Shown one piece after another: positions 9,821 through 19,749 of a DNA stretch of 64,000 bases. The stretch is from Anaeramoeba ignava (taxonomy: Eukaryota > Metamonada > Anaeramoebidae). The stretch is taken from the NCBI GenBank assembly GCA_028826165.1, contig JAPDFW010000129.1:62001-126000 (forward strand), in the 5' to 3' direction. Within the stretch, counting starts at the first letter, position 1. The number at the start of each line of letters is the position of its first letter. The notes beneath the pieces are model-generated. The model did not search any database. It was not told where the DNA came from and saw nothing but the letters and a program-made list of their open reading frames with translations. Both the position numbers and the translations under genes were made by a program.

Positions 9821-11255
9821 ATGGAAACTTATTCAAATTTAGAAAAACTTTCAAATGATTTAAAAAATTTATTTCAAAATCAAAATCAAAATGAAAATGA
9901 AGATGAAAGTTATTTTGATTTTGAAATAATTTGTGAACAAAATCAAGTTTCATTTAAAACTCATAAATCAATTCTTTCTTCAAGAAGTTATTATTTTAAA
10001 ACTCTTTTCAAATCTAAAATGAAAGAATTTCAAGAAAATAAAATGATTCTAAAAGATGTTTCAAGTCCAATTCTATCTTCAATTTTAAATTATTTTTATT
10101 CAGGAAAAATTGAAATTAATTTAGAAAATGCAATTCAAATTTTAATTTTTTCATCAAAATATTTAATTGATGAATTAATTGAAATTTCTTCAAATTTTAT
10201 CAAAAAGCATTTACAAATTGAAACTATTGTTGATATTCTTAAATTATCTGAAACAATGAACTTAAATCAATTATTGGATTCTTGTTATCAATTTATTTCT
10301 GAAAATTTTGATAAATTTATCAAAACTCCATTTTTTCTTGAACTTGAAGAAAATCATTTAAATTTTATTTTATTAAATTATGAAATTCCAATAAGTGAAT
10401 TTGAACTATTTCAATCAATAATAAAATGGGGAAAACATAAATCAAATATTAATCAAGAAAAAGATAATCAAAAACTCAAAAAAAAAGAAAAAGAAAAATT
10501 TCAAGATCAAATTTCAAATATTATTCATAAAATCAGATTTATTGATTTCTCAAAACAAGAACTCGAAGATATTTTAAAAGAAGATTTAATTCCAATTCAA
10601 ATTTCACAAAAATTAATTTATTTCCAAATACTTCAAAATCCTAAAAATGAAACAAAACTTCCAAGAATTTATTGGAAATGAAAATGAAAATTCATACATT
10701 TTCAAACCAAGACGGGAATTCAAATCATCCATAATTCAAGAAAAAGAGAATATTGATAAATTAAGAGAATGGATAAATGATGATAATTTCTTTTTCAAAA
10801 TGAAGTTAGGATTTTCAGCCAAAAGAGATGGATTTGATTATAAAAAATGGCATAATATTTGCGATGATAAAGGAAAAACATTAATTATTATTCAAACAAA
10901 AGATAATTTTATTTTTGGAGGATTTACTCAATTTGGATGGATTTCAGGAAAAGAAGATAGATGGACTGCTGATTCAAAAGCTTTTCTTTTCTCGATAAAA
11001 AATCCCAAAAACGATCGACCTCAAAAATTTCCTGTGAGAAAAAGTAGTCAACAACATGCTATTAGATATGCTTATGATCGAGGTCCAATTTTTGGAGGAG
11101 ATATTAAATTAGTTCAAAATCTTCAACCTTATGGTATGTTTTTTGGAAACTCTTATACTCTCCCAAAAGGTATTTCATCAGGCACAGAAGAAGCTTTTGA
11201 TTATTTAGCAGGTTCTTCTCCTAAAATTACAGAACTTGAAACTTTTTTCATTTAA
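9821..11255 (+). pseudogene. BTB-BACK-TLDc copy 3, one frameshift between BACK and TLDc
   Basis: The first frame (9821-10681) encodes BTB and BACK domains nearly identical to copy 1. Near 10655 one extra base (ACAAAACTTCC against ACAAATTTTC) shifts the frame, and the TLDc domain continues in the frame of 10647-11255 (FGGFTQFGW, ITELETFFI end). The TLDc portion differs more from copies 1 and 2 than the BTB portion does: it has an SKAFLFSIKNPKNDR stretch and a shorter C-terminal loop. If the indel is an assembly error the product would be about 475 residues. Otherwise two truncated products would result. Confidence 0.75.
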
Positions 11256-11302
11256 AAAAAATTTTATTTTGATTTCTCAAAAAAAAATAAAAATAAAAGG
11301 AT

Positions 11303-13111
11303 TCATTTTAAAAATAAATCAATTATTGAATTTTGATTTAATTGATAATAATCTTTGGCATCTTCAAATTCTTCTTTCATTTTTTCATTGATTTCTTTTG
11401 TTTTATCAAATTCATCATGATAAAGAAAATAGATTAATTGATTTAATGTTTCAAACGATTTTCCTGAATAATCATGAACTTGATTTGATGAATCTTGAAC
11501 ATTTAATTCAAACATTCCTTTGAATAACTCACTTCTTATTATTAATATCAATTTATGAATTAGGATTTCTTTTTCTTTCTCATTTTCTTCACAAATTAAT
11601 TTAAAATCTTTTGTTTCAATCTGTTGATATAATTTCTGAAAATCTTGTAGTATTCCATCTAATCCCTCTTTCTTTTTGATCCAGTTTGAATCAATTTCCA
11701 TTTCTTGAAAAAATTCATAAAGCAAATTTTGGTTTTCTTGATTTGAGAAATCATCTGAAAAAAAATCTTCATTAATATCAAATTTGAAATTTTGATTTGG
11801 ATCAAGTTTTTTGTTTTGAATCATTGCCTGAATTTTTTGAATAAATTTATCAAAATCAACAAATCCTGTATAAAGGAAATTGAGTGCAATTTGGACAATA
11901 TCTTTGGGTGTTTTTCGGCAAATGTTGAGAAATATTGAAAGAAGTGATTGATTGAAATCAAATCTTATGAGTAGAATTTCTTTATGAACTGGGATTTGAG
12001 ATCCATCACTGCATTTTATTTGAAGATCGGAAAATTGGGTTGATTTTAAGAATTTGTTTAAATCATCGTTGAATGAATGCACTCTTACAAATAACTCAAC
12101 CATTTCTTTTGTCATTTCTGTCTCATTCAAATCAAAAATACTGGTGTGTTTAGTGAAGAAAATTTTGATATCATTTGAATAATTGTTTTTTAAAGCAAAA
12201 TGTAAAGGTGTTTCATTCCAATAAGTTTTGATATTCAAATCAGATCCTTTTTCAATAAGTGTATAAATCATTTCATTGGAATATTGCTTTTTCAAAGCAA
12301 AATGCAAAGCTATTTCGTTGCTTTTGGTTCTTAAATTGATATCTGCTCCTTTGGAAAGTAATAAATGAATCACTTCGTTTGATGATCTTTTTTCGAAAGC
12401 AATATGTAATGGTGTTTGATTCCAATGGTTTTTTGAATTGATATCAGATCCTTTTGAAATTAGTAATTGAATAACTTCAAAGGATGATTTTTTTCTCAAA
12501 GCAATATGCAAATGTGATTCATTTTCATTGTTTCTTGAATTGATATCAGATCCTTTTTCAATTAGTAATTGAATAATTTCAATTACGTATTTATTTTCCA
12601 AAGCAATGTGTAAAGGAATTTGATTTGTTGAATTTTTTGAATTGAGATTAGATCCTTTTTCAATCATTAATTGGATAATTTCATCTGAAAAATTATGTTT
12701 CAAAGCAATATGCAAAGGAATCTCATTGAAAAACTGTCGCGAATTCATATCTGATCCTTTTGAAATTAAGTATTTGACAACTTCATTTGATAATTCATTG
12801 TGCAAAGCAATATGTAAAGGTATTTCCTCGTTATAGTTTTGTATATTGATTCCAGCTCCTTTTGAAACTAACAAATCAATGATTTCCATTGATAAATTAT
12901 TTTCAATCGCAAAATGCAAAGATGTTTTGTCTTCAATATTTTTTGAATTGAGATCTGATCCTTTTGCAATCATTAATTCTATAATTTCTTTTGGGTGTTG
13001 AAACCTCAAAGCAAAATGCAAAGGTGTTTCTTTATCATCATTTACTGAATGAAGATCTGCTCCTTTTTCAATTAGTAGTTCAATAACTTCATCTGCTAAG
13101 TTGTTTTCCAA
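11303..13111 (-). CDS. ankyrin-repeat / double-BTB protein, C-terminal part
   Basis: This 602-residue frame begins inside the ankyrin array (33-residue units such as ETPLHFALKNNYSND) and ends with two BTB-like domains. The first is near residues 355-425 (FSDLQIKCSDGSQIPVHKEI, ALNFLYTGFVDF). The second is near 495-595 (DFKLICEENE, LILIIRSELFKGMFEL, VHDYSGKSFETL, DYYQLNQNSIIDLFLK). The second BTB is recognisably homologous to the C-terminus of the neighbouring RCC1-BTB proteins (LILIMRSELYRGMF, DYSELSNKSFQIF, DYFQLNQTNPNLFDLL). It is in the same frame as the ankyrin ORF ending at 13181 and is almost certainly the same gene, separated by two 1-nt indels near 13230 and 13145. The ATG at 13111 is therefore probably not the true start. 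Confidence 0.82.
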   Translation of the reverse strand: MENNLADEVIELLIEKGADLHSVNDDKETPLHFALRFQHPKEIIELMIAKGSDLNSKNIEDKTSLHFAIENNLSMEIIDLLVSKGAGINIQNYNEEIPLHIALHNELSNEVVKYLISKGSDMNSRQFFNEIPLHIALKHNFSDEIIQLMIEKGSNLNSKNSTNQIPLHIALENKYVIEIIQLLIEKGSDINSRNNENESHLHIALRKKSSFEVIQLLISKGSDINSKNHWNQTPLHIAFEKRSSNEVIHLLLSKGADINLRTKSNEIALHFALKKQYSNEMIYTLIEKGSDLNIKTYWNETPLHFALKNNYSNDIKIFFTKHTSIFDLNETEMTKEMVELFVRVHSFNDDLNKFLKSTQFSDLQIKCSDGSQIPVHKEILLIRFDFNQSLLSIFLNICRKTPKDIVQIALNFLYTGFVDFDKFIQKIQAMIQNKKLDPNQNFKFDINEDFFSDDFSNQENQNLLYEFFQEMEIDSNWIKKKEGLDGILQDFQKLYQQIETKDFKLICEENEKEKEILIHKLILIIRSELFKGMFELNVQDSSNQVHDYSGKSFETLNQLIYFLYHDEFDKTKEINEKMKEEFEDAKDYYQLNQNSIIDLFLK

Positions 13112-13180
13112 AGCAAAATGTAAAGGAGTTTTATTTTGATTGTTTTTGAATTGAGATTCGATCCTTCGTCAATTAGTAAT

Positions 13181-15376
13181 TCAACAATTTCTTTGCTTAA
13201 TTTGTTCCTCAAAGCAGACATTAAAGCGGTTTTCATTTTGATTGTTTTTGGATTTCAGATCAGATCCTTTTTCAATCAGTAACTCAATAATATCAGCTGA
13301 TACACCATTTTGTAAAGCAAAATGCAAGGGTATTTGCCTCGAAAAGGCTTTTGAATTGAGCTCGGTTCCTTTTGAGATTAATCCAATAATTTCCTTTGGA
13401 TACTTGTTTTTTAATCCCAAGATTAAAGGTGTCTCTATGTAAAAATTTTTGGAATTAACATCAGATCCTTTTTCGACTAATAATTTAATAATTTCATTTG
13501 AGTTTTTTTTCCTCAACGCAATATTTAAAGGTATCTCATTTCGTTTCAACGAATTTCTGTAATGAATATCAGCTCCTTTTTCAATCAACAATTTGATAAC
13601 TTCAAATGAAGATTGTTTTTTCAAAGCAACATTCAAAGGTGTTTCATTCATTTTGTTTTTGGAATGAATACCAGATCCTTTTTCAACCAATAATTGAATA
13701 ACTTCATATGAACATTTTTGTTCCAAAGCAATATGTAAAGGAGTTTCATTTTGATTATTTTTTGAATTGAGATCTGATCCTTTTGCAATCATTAATTCAA
13801 TAATATCTTTTGATAGATTGTTTTCTAAAGCAAAGTGCAAAGGTGTTTGATTCATTTTGTTTTTGAGATTGAGATCTGATCCTTTTTCAATCAATAATTG
13901 TATAATTTCTTTTGGATATTTGTTTTCCAAAGCAAGATGCAAAGGTACTTCATTCCAATGAGTTGTGGTATTAACTTCAGTTATTTTCTGAATAAGTAAT
14001 TCAACAATTTCATCTGAAAATTTTTGTTTCAAAGCAATATGTAAAGGTGTTTCATTTTGGTTATTTTTGATATTGATATCAGATCCTTTTGAAATGAGTA
14101 ATTTCACAATTCCATTTGAATATTGATTTTTCAATGCAATATGTAAAGGTGTTTCGTTCCATGTGTTTTTTGCATTAGCCTCAGATCCTTTTTCAATCAA
14201 CATTTCAATAATTTTTTGTGGATGCTTGTGTTTAAAAGCAATATGTAAAGGTGTTTCATTCCATTTATTTTTTGAATTGACCTCGGATTCTTTGCGAATT
14301 AATATCTCAACAATTTCTTGTTTAAAAACATTTTCCAAAGCAATATGTAAAGGTGTTTCATTTTCATTGTTTTTTGAATCGATATCTGATCCTTTTGCAA
14401 TTAATAACTCAACAATTTCATCTGAATAATTTTGTTTCAAAGCAATATGTAAAGGAATTTCATTTTCATTGTTTTTTGAATTGATATCCGATCCTTTTGC
14501 AATTAATAACTCAATAATTTCTTTTGTGTTTTGATTTCTCAAAGCAATATGTAAAGGAATTTCATTTTCATTGTTTTTTGAATTGACATCCGATCCTTTT
14601 GCAATTAATAATTCAATAATTTCTTTTTTCACAATGTTTTTTAAAGCAATATGTAACGAAATTTCATTTTCATTATTTTTTGAATTGAGATCAACTCCTT
14701 TTACAATTAATAAATCAACAATTTCTTTTGAATATTGATTTCTCAAAGCAATGTATAAAGGTGTTTCATTTTCATTATTTTTTGAATTGATATCCGATCC
14801 TTTTACAATTAATAACTTAACAATTTCTTCTGAATATTGATTTTTCAAAGCAATATGTAAAGGAATTTCATTTTGATTGTTTTTTGAATTGAGATCAACT
14901 CCTTTTGAAATTAATAATTCAATAATTTCTTCTTTCACAATGTTTTCCAAAGCAATATGTAAAGGAATTTCATTTTGATTATTTTTTGAATTGATATCTG
15001 ATCCTTTTGCAATTAATAATTCAATAATTTCTTTTGAATATTGATTTTTCAAAGCAATATGTAAAGGAATTTCATTTTCATTATTTTTTGAATTGATATC
15101 AACTCCTTTTGAAATTAATAACTCAACAATTTCTTGGTTTGCATTGCTTAAAAAGCATAAATGTAAAGCATTGTATCCAACTTCATCATTCCAATTAATT
15201 TTAGTTTCTTTTTCAATAAGTTTTTGGATCATCTCAAAAGATGAATTTTGTTCAACTGCGAAATTTAAAAATGACTGGTTCTCTTTCTCCAATGTTTCTA
15301 TTGGTTTTAAGGAAGAAATTGAATTAAAAAATTCCAAGTCATTGTCTAAAATTGCTCCATAAACTTGATTCATCAT
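13181..15376 (-). CDS. ankyrin-repeat protein, N-terminal part of the ankyrin/double-BTB gene
   Basis: The ATG at 15376 opens a 731-residue frame made of about 20 ankyrin repeats of 33 residues (consensus NETPLHIALKNQYSKEIVEL, LLIAKGSDINSKNN). Units at 14400-15120 are nearly identical at DNA level with a 99-bp period, showing recent expansion. The frame leaves the ankyrin consensus at about 13230 because of one extra A (GAAAACC where GAAACC would read ETALMSALRNK) and stops at 13181. The consensus frame continues unbroken as IVELLIDEGSNLNS until a missing A near 13145, after which the frame of 13111-11303 resumes. Corrected, the gene would span 11303-15376 and encode roughly 1,357 residues. 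The upstream TTTTCATTTTTTTTCTTTT element supports this start. Confidence 0.85.
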   Translation of the reverse strand: MMNQVYGAILDNDLEFFNSISSLKPIETLEKENQSFLNFAVEQNSSFEMIQKLIEKETKINWNDEVGYNALHLCFLSNANQEIVELLISKGVDINSKNNENEIPLHIALKNQYSKEIIELLIAKGSDINSKNNQNEIPLHIALENIVKEEIIELLISKGVDLNSKNNQNEIPLHIALKNQYSEEIVKLLIVKGSDINSKNNENETPLYIALRNQYSKEIVDLLIVKGVDLNSKNNENEISLHIALKNIVKKEIIELLIAKGSDVNSKNNENEIPLHIALRNQNTKEIIELLIAKGSDINSKNNENEIPLHIALKQNYSDEIVELLIAKGSDIDSKNNENETPLHIALENVFKQEIVEILIRKESEVNSKNKWNETPLHIAFKHKHPQKIIEMLIEKGSEANAKNTWNETPLHIALKNQYSNGIVKLLISKGSDINIKNNQNETPLHIALKQKFSDEIVELLIQKITEVNTTTHWNEVPLHLALENKYPKEIIQLLIEKGSDLNLKNKMNQTPLHFALENNLSKDIIELMIAKGSDLNSKNNQNETPLHIALEQKCSYEVIQLLVEKGSGIHSKNKMNETPLNVALKKQSSFEVIKLLIEKGADIHYRNSLKRNEIPLNIALRKKNSNEIIKLLVEKGSDVNSKNFYIETPLILGLKNKYPKEIIGLISKGTELNSKAFSRQIPLHFALQNGVSADIIELLIEKGSDLKSKNNQNENRFNVCFEEQIKQRNC

Positions 15377-15478
15377 TTTCTTTTTTTAAAATAAAAAAGA
15401 AAAAAAATGAAAAATGAAAAATAATTTTGGAATTTGATCAAATTTTTATTTTTAAATTTTAATTTTAACTTTAATAAA

Positions 15479-17261
15479 TTAAACATTTCCTTTTTTGAAT
15501 TTGAATTTGATTTTGATTATTAAATTTTTAATTAATAAATCAAATAAATTTGGATTTGTTTGATTTAATTGAAAATAATCAATTCCAATTTTAATTTCAT
15601 TAATAATTTCTTGAGTAATTTCAATTTCATCTTTAATTTTGATTTGAATAAATCCAATATTCAAATATTTGAAATGATTCTTCACTTAATTCACTATAAT
15701 CTGTAACTTTATTAGAAGTTTATCTTCTGTTACAGATAAAAACATTCCTCGATATAATTCACTTCTCATTATTAATATTAATTTTGGAAATTTATATTGT
15801 TTTTCTTTTCTTTCAATTATAAAATCTTTTTCATTTTCATTTAAATAAATTCTTTTCATTGTTTCTTCTATTTTTTCATTTGAATTTATAATTTCTTTAA
15901 TTTCAGAATATAATTTTGGATTTGTTATTCTGTTTGAATAAATCATTTCAAATATTTGATTTGATTCTTTAATTGATTTTTTTGAAATAATTTCTTGAAG
16001 TTTTTCAATTTCATTTTGATTTAATCTATATTTCAATATTAATTTATGAGCTTCAATTATTTCTCCATTTTCTGGTTTTAAATGAAATATCACAAAATTC
16101 TTTTCTTTGAAATAGTTTTATCAAATCTTCTTCAAGATTGGAAAAAGGAGAAAGAAAAGGAGAATAATAAAGAAATGATTTGTAATATCCACAAGAAAGA
16201 TGATAATTGGAAATATCTTCATTAAATCTTAATTCAGGAAGTTCAACTTGAATTGGAATTGGTTGAAAATAAATTGGATCTCCAGTTCCTAATTCACCAT
16301 AATGATTTCTTCCAAATGAAATAAGCTTTCCTTTGGAAGTTAAAATCAAAGTATGAGAATCTCCAACAGAAATCTCAAGAATATAATCATTATCAAATAA
16401 AGATGATTTGATTTCAGTAAATTCATAAGTATTTTGATTTTTGCCAAGTCCATTATTTAGAGTATCTCCACATGAATAAAGTTTTCTTTTTGCTTTAAAT
16501 TCAATCAATATTATTGAATGATAATATCCAGATTGAATATCAATTATTTTACCTTTTGGAATATTTTGGATTTTAGTTAATTTTTTGATTTTTGTTTCTT
16601 CTTTTCTTGATTCTCCTAATCCAATTTGACCATAATTATTCCATCCGCATACAAATAATTCTTGATTTGAATTTAAAAGAAAAACATAATTTGAATAATT
16701 TCCTGAAAATATTTTAGAAACATTTTTCATCATTAAAATTGGTTTTTCTGTTTTTTCAAGTGTTTCATTATCAAAACCAAGTTGACCAAATTCATTTGAA
16801 CCAATTCCATAAACATTTTGATTTGAAGTTAATAAATAAATTGAACTTTGACCAGAAACAATATCTTTAATTATTCTATCATTTGTATCTTCAATTAATG
16901 ATGAAATATTGATAAATTCATTTGGATTATTTGGATTAATATCTCTTCCTTTGGCAAATACATTTCCTTCTTTTGTTAAAATAGCTTCATTACCACCTCC
17001 AACAGTTACTTTTTGAATATTTTCTTCAATTTGGATTTTTTGAGGATTTTGATTTGGATTTTTTTCATTTAAATATTCTATTGCTTTTCCATTTTCAAAA
17101 AGGAAAATTGTTGAACAATAACCTGATGAAATTTGTTTAATTTGTTTTTCATTTTCATTTTCATTTTCAAATTTAAATTGAATTGGTTTTGTTATTATTT
17201 CTTCTTCATTTTTAATAAGTTTTGGATATTCATTTTGACCAAAAAATAAACAATCATTCAT
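15479..17261 (-). pseudogene. RCC1-repeat / double-BTB protein copy A, several frameshifts
   Basis: The start at 17261 (MNDCLFFGQNEYPKL) opens a 402-residue RCC1-propeller frame (GSNEFGQLGF, CGWNNYGQIGLGESR, FGRNHYGELGTG). Near 16085 an extra G shifts the frame, and the BTB part follows at 16093-15686. Further indels near 15720 and 15670 break the second BTB, and the tail is again shifted near 15525. Read across the breaks, the end would be KRKCLIY, close to the CaaX-like KRKCLIC of copy B. RCC1 propellers act in chromatin/GTPase or ligand binding and BTB domains in dimerisation or Cullin-3 recruitment; this copy is unlikely to make a full protein as assembled. Confidence 0.75.
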
Positions 17262-17404
17262 TTTTGAAAATGAAAAAAAATGAAAAAAATGAATTTTGGA
17301 ATTTTGATTATTAAATTTGTTAATTAATAAATCAAATAAATTTGGATTTGTTTGATTTAATTGAAAATAATCAATTCCAATTTTAATTTTATCAAAAAAT
17401 TAAT

Positions 17405-19391
17405 TTAACAAATTAAACATTTCCTTTTTTGATTTTGAATTTGATTTTGATTTTGTTTTTGATTTTGATTTTGATTTTGATTTTGATTTTGATTTTGATT
17501 TTGATTTTGATTTTGAATTTGATTTTGAATTTGATTTTGGTTATTAAATTTGTTAATTAATAAATCAAATAAATTTGGATTTGTTTGATTTAATTGAAAA
17601 TAATCAATTCCAATTTGAATTTCATTAATTATTTTTTGTGTAATTTGAATTCCATCTTTGATTTGATTTGAATAAATCCAATATTCAAATATTTGAAATG
17701 ATTTATTACTTAATTCACTATAATCTGTAACTTTATTAGAAGTATCATTTGTTACAGATAAAAACATTCCTCGATATAATTCACTTCTCATTATTAATAT
17801 TAATTTAGGAAATTTATATTGTTTTTCTTTTCTTTCAATAATAAAATCTTTTTCATTTTCATTTTCATTTAAATAAATTCTTTTAATTGTTTCTTCAATT
17901 TTTTCATTTAAATTTATAATTTCTTTAATTTCAGAATATAATTTTGGATTTATTTTAGAATTGTTTGAATAAATCATTTCAAATATTTGATTTGATTCTT
18001 TAATTGATTTATTTGAAATAATTTCTTGAAGTTTTTCAATTTCATTTTGATTTTGATTTAATCTATATTTCAATATTAATTTATGAGCTTCAATTATTTC
18101 TCCATTTTCTGTTTTAAATGAAATATCACAAAATTCTTTTCTTTCAAATAATTTTATCAAATCTTCTTCAATATTGGAAAAAGAAGAAAGAGAATAATAA
18201 AAAAATGAATTATCATATCCACAAGAAAGATGATAATTGGAAATATTTTCATTAAATCTTAATTTAGGAAGTTCAATTTGAATTGGAATTAATTCGAAAT
18301 TTGTATCTCCATTTCCTAAATGACCAAAATAATTATTTCCAAATCCTATTAATTTTGGTTGTTAAAATCAAAGTGTGATCGAGTCCACAAGAAAAATCAA
18401 GAATATTATCATCATTTTCAAATAAAGATGATTTAATTTCAGTAAATTCATAAGTATTTTCATTTTCATTTTTGCCAAGTCCATTATATCGATAATCTCC
18501 ACATGAATAAAGTTTTCTTTTTGGATTTTCATTTTCATTTTCATTTTCATTTTCATTTTCATTTTCATTTTCATTTTCATTTTCATTTTCATTTTCATTT
18601 TCATTTTCATTTTCATTTTCAATCAACATTATTGAATGATAATTTCCGCATTTAATATCAATTATTTTGCCTTTTGGAATATTTTGGATTTTGGTTAATT
18701 TTTGGATTTTTGTTTCTTCTTTTCTTGATTCTCCTAATCCAAGTTGACCATGTTCATTATTTCCGCATCCAAATAATTCTTGATTTGAATTTAAAAGAAA
18801 AACAGAATTTGAAATATTTCCTGAAAATATTTTAAAAACATTTTTCATCATTAAAATTGGTTTTTGTGTTTTTGGAAGTGTTTCAGAATCAAAACCAAGT
18901 TGACCAAATTCATTTGAACCAATTCCATAAGCATTTTGATTTGAAGTTAATAAGTAAATTGAATTTCTTCCAGAAACAATATCTTGAATTATTCTATCAT
19001 TTGTATCTTCAATTAATGATGAAATATTGATAAATTCATTTGGATTTTTTGAATTAATATTCATTCCTTTGGCAAATACATTTCCTTCTTTTGTTAAAAT
19101 AGCTTCATTAAGAGCACCAACAGTTACTTTTTGAATATTTTCTTCAATTTGGATTTTTTCAGGATTTTGTTTTGAATTTTTTAAGTATTCTATTGCTTTT
19201 CCATTTTTAAAAAGGAAAATTGTTGATAAATTTCCTGTTGAAATTTGTTTAATTTGTTTTTCATTTTCATTTTCATTTTCATTTTCATTTTCATTTTCAA
19301 ATTTAAATTGAATTGGTTTTGTTATTTTATTTGGTTTATTTTTGATAATTTTTGGTGAATAATTTAAACCAAAAAATAAACAATCATTCAT
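17405..19391 (-). pseudogene. RCC1-repeat / double-BTB protein copy B, one frameshift, CaaX-like end
   Basis: The RCC1 part runs from ATG 19391 to about 18357 (MNDCLFFGLNYSPK, CGNNEHGQLGLGESR), with a long NENENE hexamer expansion at 18525-18617. One lost base near 18355 (in LILTTK) ends this frame. The consensus frame resumes directly and continues through both BTB-like domains to 17405. The C-terminus is a QNQNQN tract followed by KRKCLIC, whose final CLIC fits a CaaX prenylation box (inference). Downstream (about 17390-17303) lies an extra, detached copy of the family's C-terminal tail. If the single indel is an error, this is a complete membrane-anchorable member. Confidence 0.75.
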
Positions 19392-19749
19392 TTTTGAAAA
19401 AGAAAAAAATGAAAAAATGAAAATAAAATTTTAATTTTAATTCTAATTTTAATTTTAATTTTGATTTTGATTTTGATTTTGATTTTGATTTTGATTTTAA
19501 ATTTAATTTTAATTTTAATTTTGATTTTAATTTTAATTTTAATTTTAATTTTAATTTTGATTTTAATTTTAATTTTAATTTTAATTTTAATTTTGATTTT
19601 AATTTTAATTTTAATTTTAATTTTGATTTTAATTTTGATTTTGATTTTGATTTTGATTTTAATTGTAATTTTAATTTTAATTTTAATTTTGATTTTAATT
19701 TTAATTTTGATTTTTAATTTTAATTTTGATTTTGATATTAAATTTGATT
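19392..19749. repeat. TTTTAA/TTTTGA hexamer array between RCC1-BTB copies B and C
   Basis: About 300 bp of mixed TTTTAA and TTTTGA hexamers. It is open in one plus-strand frame only because six is a multiple of three (ILILIL). The final bases are read by copy C as its NQNQN tail. The 5' side holds the upstream element of copy B. Confidence 0.8.

Noticed and set aside
14400-15120. Regularly spaced near-identical 99-bp units resembling a CRISPR array
   Set aside because: The units code for 33-residue ankyrin repeats in one frame without unique spacers, and the genome is eukaryotic.
12642-15362. Several plus-strand frames across the ankyrin gene
   Set aside because: They are antisense shadows created by the regular 99-bp repeat; they repeat the same meaningless peptide each period.
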